This document shows, in pieces, positions 1 through 7,293 of a DNA stretch of 12,815 bases; within the stretch, counting starts at the first letter, position 1, and each line of letters starts with the position of its first letter. The notes under the pieces were generated by a model that was not told the origin of the DNA, made no database searches, and saw nothing but the letters and a program-made list of their open reading frames with translations. The translations under genes were made by a program, and so were the position numbers. Source of the DNA: Thiotrichales bacterium HSG1 (lineage in GTDB: Bacteria > Pseudomonadota > Gammaproteobacteria > Beggiatoales > Beggiatoaceae). The stretch is taken from positions 1 to 12,815 of the forward strand of contig JAUCGN010000033.1 in NCBI GenBank assembly GCA_030378125.1, in the 5' to 3' direction.

Positions 1-198
1 ATATTCATGAGTAATCTTTAATGCACTGATTACCACTATTCTCTCACTAGTAGCAACTTTGCCACTCTCACGTACTTGCTGAGTTTTTTCTTCAAGGAGT
101 TGGGCTGAAGTTATCAGAGTGTCCTGTTCTTCTTCTGGGCAAGCAATAACATAATCCTTAGACAAAATACGCAAATTAACTGGCACTGACTTTCTCAT
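1..198 (-). CDS. zapA: Cell division protein ZapA, N-terminal part (cut by window edge)
   Basis: ZapA binds FtsZ and bundles its protofilaments at the division site in the cytoplasm. Only the first 66 residues are in the window; the rest lies left of base 1. The visible start (MRKSVPVNLRILSKDYVIAC) has the usual short beta strand followed by the acidic 'CPEEEQDTL' turn, then a helix with 'AQLLEEKTQQVRESGK', then 'ERIVVISALKI', which matches the ZapA N-terminal domain order. The ATG (198-196) overlaps the stop of the upstream coiled-coil gene as ATGA, so the two are probably translationally coupled. In many proteobacteria the 6S RNA gene follows zapA; if present here it would be outside the window. 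The call is good from sequence pattern and context; the C-terminal coiled coil cannot be checked. Confidence 0.85.
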   Translation of the reverse strand, partial: MRKSVPVNLRILSKDYVIACPEEEQDTLITSAQLLEEKTQQVRESGKVATSERIVVISALKITHEY

Positions 199-395
199 AA
201 ATCAATTTCCATAGATTTAAGTCTGGCAATCATGTCTTCAATTCGTGAACATGCCAAAGCATTTTTTTCCAACAAAGCATTTCGCTCAGACATTAATTCA
301 GTTTGATTTTGACGTAAGTATTTGTTTTCATTAATTAAATTTTCACTTATTTCAATAAGTTCATCAATTTTTGTTTCTAGCGATTGTAAATTCAT
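195..395 (-). CDS. ZapB-like short coiled-coil protein (TIGR02449-type)
   Basis: A 66-residue, entirely helical, charged protein (from MNLQSLETKIDEL to SMEIDL) with leucine/isoleucine heptads throughout and no membrane segment. Short coiled-coil proteins of this kind sit directly upstream of zapA in many proteobacteria and resemble the divisome factor ZapB, which links ZapA to the Z-ring. The reading frame can be opened further to a TTG at 407, but the ATG at 395-393 is preferred because TTG starts are rarer and neither has a clear Shine-Dalgarno sequence. The stop overlaps the zapA start by 4 bases. An extended -10 promoter lies about 47 bases upstream. That it acts in cell division is inferred from family resemblance and from zapA; true ZapB orthology is not shown. 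Confidence 0.8.
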   Translation of the reverse strand: MNLQSLETKIDELIEISENLINENKYLRQNQTELMSERNALLEKNALACSRIEDMIARLKSMEIDL

Positions 396-441
396 TGTTT
401 GAGGCAAGAATGAAATGAATATCTAAAAAACTCAATTAAAC

Positions 442-470
442 ATTATAACATTAAGAGTTAATATATTGAA
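442..470 (-). promoter_or_regulatory. Promoter of the zapB-zapA pair
   Basis: On the minus strand a perfect TATAAT (447-442) is preceded by TGT, giving an extended -10 (TGnTATAAT). A weak -35 (TTCAAT, 470-465) lies 17 bases upstream. The start of transcription would fall near 435, giving a leader of about 40 bases before the ATG at 395. It is back to back with the pit promoter. Confidence 0.5.
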
Positions 471-471
471 T

Positions 472-500
472 TTTTGCTCATTGTATTTTTTGTGTATAAT
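472..500 (+). promoter_or_regulatory. Promoter of the phosphate permease gene
   Basis: A perfect TATAAT sits at 495-500. The -35 is poor (TTTTGC at 472-477 with 17-base spacing). Transcription would start near 507, leaving an unusually long leader of about 144 bases that contains the hairpin at 525-615. No Pho-box-like TGTCA direct repeat could be recognised. A second TATAAT at 619-624 lacks a usable -35 and overlaps the end of the hairpin. Confidence 0.45.
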
Positions 501-524
501 GTTGACCGTTAAAGTTAAGTGTTC

Positions 525-615
525 AAGCATAAACTATTCAAATATTTTGGAGTTCAAAGTCCCATATTTAACCATTGTCAAATAGGTTTGGACTCAAATA
601 TTAAAACTTATGCTT
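525..615 (+). promoter_or_regulatory. Long imperfect hairpin in the pit leader
   Basis: Three nested stems fold the leader on itself: AAGCATAA (525-532) with TTATGCTT (608-615), AATATTT (541-547) with AAATATT (596-602), and 550-558 with 587-595 (nine pairs, one of them G-U). This is about 24 pairs in total around a 28-base apical loop (559-586). There is no T-tract after it, so it is not a simple terminator. It could be a regulatory leader, an mRNA stability element or a short non-coding RNA. The pairing is seen directly; the function is unknown. Confidence 0.5.
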
Positions 616-650
616 CAGTATAATATCTTTCTATAAAATTAAATTAAACA

Positions 651-2225
651 ATGAACATACCAATTGAGAATTCCAATACCAAGTTTTATAAGTTAGGAAT
701 AGGCCTATTATTTCTAATTATGGTAATGTTATTTACCTTATTTGGGTTGAATGATATACCTGAAAATAAAATATTTTTAGTATTTGTGGCAATAGTAGGT
801 GGTTACATGGCCATGAATATTGGGGCTAATGCTGTTGCTAATAATGTTGGTCCAGCTGTAGGTTCTAAAGCGTTAACCTTAACCGGTGCTATTATTATCG
901 CAGTTATTTTTGAAGCTAGTGGTGCATTGATTGCTGGTGGTGATGTGGTCAGTACCATAAAAAAAGGAATTATCGACCCTCAATTGATTGCTAATAGTGA
1001 ATTATTCATGTGGGTAATGTTTTCTGCACTGCTTGGAGGAGCTATTTGGTTGAATTTGGCGACTGCTTTGGGAGCTCCAGTTTCTACCACACATTCCATT
1101 GTGGGAGGAATTATGGGATCAGCCATTGCCTCTAGTGGTTGGGGACTTGTTAATTGGGCCATGATGGCTAAAATTGCAGCTAGTTGGGTTATATCTCCAA
1201 TTTTGGGTGGTTTAATTGCTGCGTTATTCTTATACATAATCCAAGATCGAATTTTTCATAAGAAAGATACTTTGGAAGCGGCTAAAAAAGTAGTTCCAGT
1301 TCTTGTAGCTCTTATGAGTTGTGCATTTGCTACCTATTTGGCCATCAAAGGTATAAAAAAACTGGTAAAATTTGATATAACAACTGCTATTACTATTGGT
1401 ATTGGGACTGGCATAGCTGTTTATTTTATCGTTAAACCGCTTATTATAAAAATGTCACAACGGCTTTCTAATGATAAAGATGATATTAATACATTATTTA
1501 CCTTTCCATTGATTTTTGCTGCTGCACTTTTGTGTTTTGCTCATGGTGCAAATGATGTTGCTAATGCGATTGGCCCAGTGGCAGCTATTTATGAAGCTCT
1601 TCAAACTGGTGAAATTGCCAAGAAAGCTACTATTCCACTTTGGATTATGGTGATTGGAGCTTTGGGAATTGCAATTGGATTAGCTACTTATGGTCCTAAG
1701 CTCATTAAAACTGTTGGTACTGAAATCACTGATTTGGATCAAGGTAGAGCTTGGTCAATAGCAATGTCTTCAGCAATTGTAGTCATTATTGCTTCTTGGT
1801 TGGGGCTACCAGTTAGTTCTACTCATATTGCTATTGGTGGAGTATTTGGAGTTGGTTATTTACGTTATTATTTATATCAACGTTATGAAAATGAAATTGA
1901 AGGAGTTAAGGCGCACCATGTTGAATCAATTAATAAGAAGCTTAATAAATGGGATAATAAATTAGTTAAGTTGGAAAAAGAAGATAAGAAAACTCAGTTA
2001 TTACACAAAATAACTTCAAAGAAACAAGAGTTAGAAACTGTTCAGGCTGGTGGTAAAGCCACTTTTTCCAAAAAGGAACAAAAAAAGCTGAATGATATTA
2101 AAAAAAGGCAGTATGTTAGGAAAGGTATGTTAACTAGAATTGTGATGGCTTGGTTGATAACAGTCCCAATTTCAGCTCTTGTTGGAGGAATTATATATCT
2201 TTTGTGTAAGATTTTCTTTATTTAA
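651..2225 (+). CDS. pit: PiT-family inorganic phosphate permease
   Basis: This is a 524-residue inner-membrane carrier of the PiT family, which brings in phosphate (usually as a metal-phosphate complex) with protons or cations. It has the two inverted signature copies: GANAVANNVGP at residues 58-68 and GANDVANAIGP at 299-309, each followed by its partner motif, GAPVSTTHS (141-149) and GLPVSSTHIAIG (385-396). About ten hydrophobic segments are visible, starting at residues 14-33. Residues about 412-492 form a hydrophilic, lysine-rich, probably coiled-coil insertion before the last membrane segment (496-522). The start follows an AT-rich run with no Shine-Dalgarno sequence; the next in-frame ATGs would remove the first membrane segment. 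The gene stands alone with its own promoter and structured leader. Substrate specificity is from the family only. Confidence 0.93.
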   Translation: MNIPIENSNTKFYKLGIGLLFLIMVMLFTLFGLNDIPENKIFLVFVAIVGGYMAMNIGANAVANNVGPAVGSKALTLTGAIIIAVIFEASGALIAGGDVVSTIKKGIIDPQLIANSELFMWVMFSALLGGAIWLNLATALGAPVSTTHSIVGGIMGSAIASSGWGLVNWAMMAKIAASWVISPILGGLIAALFLYIIQDRIFHKKDTLEAAKKVVPVLVALMSCAFATYLAIKGIKKLVKFDITTAITIGIGTGIAVYFIVKPLIIKMSQRLSNDKDDINTLFTFPLIFAAALLCFAHGANDVANAIGPVAAIYEALQTGEIAKKATIPLWIMVIGALGIAIGLATYGPKLIKTVGTEITDLDQGRAWSIAMSSAIVVIIASWLGLPVSSTHIAIGGVFGVGYLRYYLYQRYENEIEGVKAHHVESINKKLNKWDNKLVKLEKEDKKTQLLHKITSKKQELETVQAGGKATFSKKEQKKLNDIKKRQYVRKGMLTRIVMAWLITVPISALVGGIIYLLCKIFFI

Positions 2226-2258
2226 ATAAGGAATCAGAGCCTAATAATATCGTAAATT

Positions 2259-2297
2259 AAACCTTCCATATTTTTGAAAATCTGGAAAGTTTGGTTT
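2259..2297 (+). terminator. Possible weak hairpin after pit
   Basis: AAACC-TTCCA (2259-2268) can pair with TGGAA (2283-2287) and GGTTT (2293-2297) around a 14-base loop, with a 5-base bulge. There is no following T-run of note. It is the only candidate for ending pit transcription before recN, and it is weak. A TTGACA hexamer at 2296-2301 may be a recN -35, but no fitting -10 was found. Confidence 0.25.
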
Positions 2298-2346
2298 GAC
2301 AAGTTAGGGATTTTATTTCTCATCCCTCAAGGAACGAATACGCAAT

Positions 2347-3999
2347 ATGTTGCATTACCTAAAAATTGAAAATTTTGCTATTGTTGAGCAACTTGAACTG
2401 AATTTTACCAGTGGTTTGACCATAATAACTGGAGAAACCGGGGCTGGTAAGTCTATTTTGATTGATGCTCTTAGTTTAGTGCTGGGAGAACGTGCCGATA
2501 GCAGTGTAGTACGTTATGGAAATGAAAATGCTCAAATTCAGGCTATTTTCACTTTACCTTTAATTGCAACAACTTGGTTACAGGATGATGGAATTGATAA
2601 TAAATGTTCAGTACGCCGTGTAGTTAGTAATAATGGTCGTTCTCGAGCTTATATCAATGAACGACTAGTTTCAGTACAAACTTTGCGTAAATTGGGTGAG
2701 TTTTTAATAGATATTCATGGCCAACACGCCCATCAATCTTTGCTGAAAGCTGAAAATCAACGCCTGTTGTTAGATAATACTGCTTCCGATAAAAAAGCTC
2801 TGGAACAGGTTGAACGTATTTACCAACAATGGAAAACTATTAAAAATTCTTTGGATGGTTTGGGTGGTGAAGATCGAGCAGCAAAAATTGCCTTATTACG
2901 TTACCAAGTACAAGAATTAGAGGTTTTTGAACTAACAGCAAAATCAATTGTAGATTTAGAAAATGAATATCGTCGATTAGCCAATGCTCAACAACTATTA
3001 GAAAATAGTCAACAAGTTATGGAACTGTTAGACAATGATGCTGGTAATTCAACTTTGTCCTGTCTTTGTCAGGCTAACCATACGTTACAAGAAGTACAAC
3101 AACACGATAATAAGTTGGCAAACATCATAGCTTTATTAGAAAATGCCATCATTCAAACCCAAGAAGCAGTTGGAGAATTGGGTTATTATGCTCAAAATTT
3201 AGATATAGATAATTTACGTTTGCAAGAAGTACAACAGCAAATAACTAGTCTGCAAGATTTAGCTCGTCAACATCGGGTACGATTTATAAATTTACCAGAA
3301 CATTTTATCAGTTTAACCAAACAGTTAAATGAATTAGAAAGTTATGCAGAAAATGCTAATCACCTACAAATCGAGCTAGGGTCAGTTCTACAAGAATATC
3401 AGATTGCCGCAAGTGTTTTACATTCCCAAAGAGTTCAAACAGCCCAACAGTTAGGCGATAAAATTACTACTGAAATGTATCGACTTGGTATGCCAGGTGG
3501 TAGGTTGGTAATTGATGTTAGTAAAAATGAAAATTTGACTCCCACTTCAATCGGTACGGATGTTGTGGAATTTTTAGTTAGCACCAATCCCGGCCATTCT
3601 CCCAAACCTTTACCAAAAGTAGCTTCTGGTGGTGAATTGTCACGAATCAGTTTAGCTATCCAAGTAATCACTGCTCAAACTAATGGTGTACCAATCTTGG
3701 TATTTGATGAAGTTGATGTTGGAATTGGGGGGAGGGTAGCCGAAATTGTAGGCCAATTATTAAATAACTTGTCTCAACAACGTCAGGTATTATGTATTAC
3801 CCATTTGCCACAAGTAGCTTGTCAAGGTCAACAACATTTACAAGTTAATAAAACAATCCATGAGAACAGCACTCATACATCTATTAATTTATTAAATAAA
3901 CAACAAAGAGTTGAAGAAATAGCTAGAATGTTGGGGGGAATTGAGATTACCAATCAAACATTAGCTCATGCTGAAGAAATGCTACACTTGACCGAATAA
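2347..3999 (+). CDS. recN: DNA repair protein RecN
   Basis: RecN is an SMC-like ATPase that acts on DNA ends during double-strand break repair by recombination. The 550-residue protein has the family length and layout. The Walker A motif GETGAGKS is at residues 29-36. Long coiled-coil arms run from roughly 155 to 380 on both sides of a centre. The ABC signature SGGELSR is at 427-433, and Walker B with the DEVD glutamate is at 454-457, followed by the ITHLPQVA switch (481-488). The N-terminal 'LKIENFAIVEQLELNF' is typical. An AGGA-like sequence at 2330-2333 lies 13 bases before the ATG, longer than ideal. No LexA box of the CTG-N10-CAG kind was seen upstream, so SOS control is not supported here. 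It is a single gene, followed by a strong hairpin. Confidence 0.96.
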   Translation: MLHYLKIENFAIVEQLELNFTSGLTIITGETGAGKSILIDALSLVLGERADSSVVRYGNENAQIQAIFTLPLIATTWLQDDGIDNKCSVRRVVSNNGRSRAYINERLVSVQTLRKLGEFLIDIHGQHAHQSLLKAENQRLLLDNTASDKKALEQVERIYQQWKTIKNSLDGLGGEDRAAKIALLRYQVQELEVFELTAKSIVDLENEYRRLANAQQLLENSQQVMELLDNDAGNSTLSCLCQANHTLQEVQQHDNKLANIIALLENAIIQTQEAVGELGYYAQNLDIDNLRLQEVQQQITSLQDLARQHRVRFINLPEHFISLTKQLNELESYAENANHLQIELGSVLQEYQIAASVLHSQRVQTAQQLGDKITTEMYRLGMPGGRLVIDVSKNENLTPTSIGTDVVEFLVSTNPGHSPKPLPKVASGGELSRISLAIQVITAQTNGVPILVFDEVDVGIGGRVAEIVGQLLNNLSQQRQVLCITHLPQVACQGQQHLQVNKTIHENSTHTSINLLNKQQRVEEIARMLGGIEITNQTLAHAEEMLHLTE

Positions 4000-4014
4000 T
4001 CATGATAAAAATAT

Positions 4015-4060
4015 AATCAATCCAAATTACTGAGTAACTTCAGTTAATTGGATGTTGATT
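4015..4060. terminator. Strong hairpin between recN and the coaBC side, probable terminator
   Basis: An interrupted stem of about 18 pairs: AATCA (4015-4019) with TGATT (4056-4060), ATCCA-AATT (4020-4028, one extra A) with AATTGGAT (4046-4053), and ACTGA (4029-4033) with TCAGT (4040-4044), around the loop GTAACT. Read on the minus strand, the hairpin is followed by ATATTTTTAT (4014-4005), which fits an intrinsic terminator for transcripts coming from coaBC. On the plus strand it lies 16 bases after the recN stop but has no T-tract. Confidence 0.5.
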
Positions 4061-4072
4061 AATCACGATATA

Positions 4073-4261
4073 CTATATAAAAACCTGAGTACTATATTGT
4101 TGAATCTTATCCAAAAATTGTTGCCAACGTCCCTTAGATTGCACTAAATCCCTTAACGATAATATAGTCTTAGCACCTTTTTTCTTTTTCCAACGCATTC
4201 CTGAACCACATAATCTTTGTTTTACTAAAGTTGGTAGTACTGAACAAAGTGGTGTTCTATA
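4073..4261 (-). pseudogene. Transposase remnant (C-terminal end only)
   Basis: A 62-codon minus-strand frame with no start codon, opened by an in-frame TAA just upstream (4267-4265) and closed by TAG at 4075-4073. It translates to ...LPTLVKQRLCGSGMRWKK, followed by GAKTILSLRDLVQSKGRWQQF and a short tail. The pattern 'GMRW - GA..IL.LR - GRW..F' is typical of the last 40 residues of DDE transposases of the ISKra4/ISLre2 kind. All catalytic parts are missing and no terminal inverted repeat or target duplication could be made out, so this is the scar of an old insertion between recN and coaBC. The family name is tentative; that it is a broken transposase end is more secure. Confidence 0.62.
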
Positions 4262-4426
4262 AAATTAAGCAATATTAGCATTATAGTTATAAATGTTCGA
4301 AAACATTGTTCTATTGATGAACTCTTTTTTGATTATAATATATAACTGTTTTATTGTATTTTTGCTATATATGGGCCAAACGACTAAGCTATTCTCAGGA
4401 AGCACACGAGATATACTGAAAAGCTA
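4262..4426. other. AT-rich spacer with no recognisable gene
   Basis: Between the transposase scar and the coaBC stop there is only AT-rich sequence. It has a small perfect hairpin (AATGTT 4292-4297 with AACATT 4302-4307, loop CGAA) and no coding frame that resembles a protein. With 4000-4261 it makes a 427-base stretch without an intact gene. Confidence 0.5.
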
Positions 4427-5653
4427 CTATATTTGTGAGTTACCTTGGGGATTTGTTTTCATTCTTGTACATCTGTCCAAAAAACGTTGGATTATGACAT
4501 CAAATAACTTGTCAGCCAATACAGTTTTAGAACAACGTGGTAACTCAAGCTCACCGTCATTCCAAAATACCTTTAATTTATTATCCATGCTATCAAATCC
4601 TAAATTTCCATTTCCCACTAAATTTGCCGCTATCATATTCAATTTTTTAGTTTTTAATTTATTGTAAGCATACTCATCTAAATTATTAGTTTCAGCAGCA
4701 AACCCAACAGTAAATGGTGGTTTAGGTAAATTGGCAACAGTAGCTAAAATATCTTCAGTAGGTTCTAAATCTAACTGTAATAGTTCGGATTTTTTTTTAA
4801 TTTTTTGGTTAACCTGTTGAATTGGCCGGTAATCAGCAACAGCTGCAACAGCGATAAAAATATCTGTATTACTAACATTTTCCATGACAGCTTTCAACAT
4901 GTCTTTGGCATTGTTAACTGATATTGTTGGGACTTCTGAGGTTAAGGCTGTGGGGCCACTTATCAATATTACCGATGCTCCCCTCATGGCGGCAGCATTA
5001 GCAATAGCATAACCCATACGTCCGGAACTTCGATTGCTGATAAAACGCACTGGGTCTATATCTTCACGGGTAGGTCCAGCAGTTATTAATATTTTCTTAC
5101 CTTGTATTGGAGATGATTGTTTTAATATTAAATTTTGTAAACATTGGATTAATTCTGATGGCTCTAACATACGGCCAGTTCCAATTTCACCACAAGCTTG
5201 TGAACCGGTTGCAGGACCAAAAAATTTAATATTTCGATGACGCAATTTTTGGCAATTTTCTTGAGTAATAGTAGCATTCCACATGTGCTGATTCATAGCA
5301 GGAGCTAAGATGATTGGGGCAGTTGTTGCTAGGCAAATTGTACTAAGCAAATCATTGGCATGACCATAAGTTAGTCTGGTTATAAAATCAGCAGTCGCCG
5401 GAGCAATTAGTATTGTGTCAGCCCAACGAGCTAGATTAATATGCTCTATTTCAGTCCCAAATAAATCACGATATACTGGTTGCTTCGATAAGGTTTGTAG
5501 AGTTAGTGGAGTAATAAATTTGGTAGCAGCATCAGTCATCACTACTCGTACAGTAAAACCTTGTTTAATTAAATTCCTCACCAAATCAGCACTTTTATAG
5601 GCTGCAATACTACCAGTTATGCCCAATAGAATCTTGGAAGGTTTTATTTTCAT
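4427..5653 (-). CDS. coaBC: Bifunctional phosphopantothenoylcysteine decarboxylase / phosphopantothenate-cysteine ligase
   Basis: CoaBC catalyses two steps of coenzyme A synthesis in the cytoplasm: CTP-dependent joining of cysteine to 4'-phosphopantothenate (C-terminal CoaB half), then FMN-dependent decarboxylation to phosphopantetheine (N-terminal CoaC half). In the CoaC half the flavin-binding GITGSIAAYK (11-20), the catalytic histidine (His71), PAMNQHMW (118-125) and the Cys154 flap (ACGEIGTGRM, 153-162) are present. The CoaB half has TAGPTRE (191-197), the RFISNRSSGRMG stretch (203-214) and the lysine-rich loop around 284-288. Length is 408 residues, including a short extra C-terminal tail beyond about residue 391. 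It is the last gene of the hisC transcript, 24 bases after the LEA-like gene, with no clear Shine-Dalgarno sequence. Confidence 0.96.
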   Translation of the reverse strand: MKIKPSKILLGITGSIAAYKSADLVRNLIKQGFTVRVVMTDAATKFITPLTLQTLSKQPVYRDLFGTEIEHINLARWADTILIAPATADFITRLTYGHANDLLSTICLATTAPIILAPAMNQHMWNATITQENCQKLRHRNIKFFGPATGSQACGEIGTGRMLEPSELIQCLQNLILKQSSPIQGKKILITAGPTREDIDPVRFISNRSSGRMGYAIANAAAMRGASVILISGPTALTSEVPTISVNNAKDMLKAVMENVSNTDIFIAVAAVADYRPIQQVNQKIKKKSELLQLDLEPTEDILATVANLPKPPFTVGFAAETNNLDEYAYNKLKTKKLNMIAANLVGNGNLGFDSMDNKLKVFWNDGELELPRCSKTVLADKLFDVIIQRFLDRCTRMKTNPQGNSQI

Positions 5654-5677
5654 GCTGAAAATCTATATTTAAGAGTG

Positions 5678-6229
5678 TTATTTAAACAAAACTTCCCGTT
5701 GAATAGTCGGATAAAAGATAAAATCCTCTATTTCAACTTGGCCTTGATATAACCAACCACGCTTGGTTTTAGTGCCAACTTCTGTGGTTCCAGATAATAT
5801 CATGGCAAATTCAGAATTAGGATTACCAATGAGATTAAATAAATTGATTAACCTATTTATATCATTAGTATTATCTTCTCCAACCAATACTTCTAATTTT
5901 TTTTCAATTAAACTGGCAACACCATTCTTACTAGCTGGAAATAAAATTTTTTGGGGTTGGACTGTACCTAAAAATATATCTGCTCCTCTATCATCTTGAA
6001 AATTAATATTAAAATTAGAACGTTTAAATTTCATTGCTATGGGAGATGAATTGCTAAATTGAACTGTAATAAAGGCTCGAAATTTATTTTCGGTTTGAAC
6101 TAAATTGATACTTTTTATGGCTTTAATATCAAGTTGCTCAGCGATATTAGGAGATACTGCATTGACAACCCCTAACCAACTGATAAATATAATGAATAAA
6201 CATATTTTCAACATGATTTTTGGTTCCAT
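5678..6229 (-). CDS. Secreted LEA-2-like protein, function unknown
   Basis: A 183-residue protein with an N-terminal signal sequence (residues 6-24, hydrophobic core ending VVNA, likely cleaved after Ala24; no lipobox cysteine). The mature part looks like an all-beta late-embryogenesis-abundant type 2 (WHy/LEA14) domain: 'AFITVQFSNSSPIAMKFKRS' strands, then 'FLGTVQPQKILFPASKNG' at about 91-108. Such domains are found in small periplasmic or membrane-anchored proteins with no settled bacterial role. The first ATG (6229) overlaps the hisC stop as TAATG. An alternative ATG at 6214 has GGA ten bases upstream and gives a more typical signal peptide. The gene lies between hisC and coaBC, probably co-transcribed. 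The domain call is by eye and moderate; periplasmic location is well supported. Confidence 0.6.
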   Translation of the reverse strand: MEPKIMLKICLFIIFISWLGVVNAVSPNIAEQLDIKAIKSINLVQTENKFRAFITVQFSNSSPIAMKFKRSNFNINFQDDRGADIFLGTVQPQKILFPASKNGVASLIEKKLEVLVGEDNTNDINRLINLFNLIGNPNSEFAMILSGTTEVGTKTKRGWLYQGQVEIEDFIFYPTIQREVLFK

Positions 6230-7293
6230 TAATCTTCTATAACTTGTTCTAAAACCTGTAAAAATATCTTATTTTCTTCTGAAGTACCTACTGTAACTCG
6301 TAAACAATTTTCTAAAGTTGGGTAGTTACCATGCAAACATTTGATTAAGACATTACGAGCTTTCAAACGTTCAAATACCTTTTCAGCATTTTTAGTTTGA
6401 AACAAAATAAAATTAGCTTGGCTAGGCCAAACATGAATTCCTTTCATTTCCTCTAAACGGGTTGTTAAAATTTCCCGGTCTATTTTAATCTGTTTAGTTT
6501 GCTGTTCCAATACTTCATAATTCTGCATTGCAAAAACAGCACTAAGTTGAGTTAAGGTATTTATATTATAAGGTAATCTTAACTTTTCAATTTGTCCTAA
6601 CAACTCTGGTGAACCAACTAAAAAACCTAATCGTATTCCAGCTAACCCTAATTTAGACAAGGTTCGCATCACTAACAAATTGGGATATTTATACAAACTA
6701 TCCATAAAGGAATGTTCAGCAAATGAAGCATATGCCTCATCAATTACAACTAGGCCAGTAGCAGTTTCTAAAACAGATTCTATATCATCAACAAAAAATG
6801 CGTTACCAGTTGGATTGTTTGGATGAGCTAAAAATGTTAAAGCTGGTTGATGAATTTCAATTTCTTCTAACATGGCAAACATGTCTAGTTCAAAATCACC
6901 AACTTGTAACGGTACACCTACATATTTCATCCTGACAAAATTGGCAATCATACGGTACATAACAAAACTTGGTTCTGGAGCTAATAATACCCGACCTTCA
7001 TCATTTACAGCTAAAGCTAACGTTTGAATTAGTTCATCAGAACCATTACCAAGAATTATTTCCATATTATCAGGAATTTGCATTACTGAACGTAATTGTT
7101 GCTTTACCTCATTGGCAGATGATTCTGGATAACGATTCAAAGAAACATTTCGCAAAATTTTCAACCAAGCTTCTGTATGTTCCATGTCCCATTTATATGG
7201 ATTTTCCATAGCATCAAGTTTTATAGAATTGCTTGATTCTGGAACTTTATAAGCAGAAAGTTGTTGTATTTCTTGGCGTATCCATTTATTCAT
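6229..7293 (-). CDS. hisC: Histidinol-phosphate aminotransferase
   Basis: HisC is a PLP enzyme that transfers an amino group from glutamate to imidazole-acetol phosphate in histidine synthesis. The 354-residue frame shows the class I/II aminotransferase landmarks: LGNGSDELIQ (81-90), HPNNPTG (157-163), the DEAY motif (185-188), the PLP lysine in RTLSKLGLAGIR (Lys214) and the substrate arginine in LRVTVGT (Arg332). I place the start at the ATG at 7293, since the longer frame opens only with a TTG at 7314. There is no good Shine-Dalgarno sequence. hisC is not in a his operon here; it heads a transcript with the LEA-like gene and coaBC. The sequence style (LDAMENPY, EPSFVMYR) resembles betaproteobacterial HisC, from memory. 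Confidence 0.95.
   Translation of the reverse strand: MNKWIRQEIQQLSAYKVPESSNSIKLDAMENPYKWDMEHTEAWLKILRNVSLNRYPESSANEVKQQLRSVMQIPDNMEIILGNGSDELIQTLALAVNDEGRVLLAPEPSFVMYRMIANFVRMKYVGVPLQVGDFELDMFAMLEEIEIHQPALTFLAHPNNPTGNAFFVDDIESVLETATGLVVIDEAYASFAEHSFMDSLYKYPNLLVMRTLSKLGLAGIRLGFLVGSPELLGQIEKLRLPYNINTLTQLSAVFAMQNYEVLEQQTKQIKIDREILTTRLEEMKGIHVWPSQANFILFQTKNAEKVFERLKARNVLIKCLHGNYPTLENCLRVTVGTSEENKIFLQVLEQVIED

Noticed and set aside
619-624. Second TATAAT as an alternative pit promoter
   Set aside because: No -35 element at a workable distance; it overlaps the foot of the leader hairpin. It cannot be excluded, but the 495-500 site is not much better at its -35.
501-640. 6S RNA gene
   Set aside because: The region is too short and lacks the large central bubble and conserved flanks; 6S RNA normally follows zapA, which would be off the left edge.
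2226-2346. LexA/SOS box upstream of recN
   Set aside because: No CTG-N10-CAG palindrome was found in the intergenic region.
4293-4667. 124-codon plus-strand frame with hydrophobic start
   Set aside because: It overlaps the well-supported 3' end of coaBC on the other strand; its N-terminal half is AT-rich low-complexity spacer and it resembles no family.
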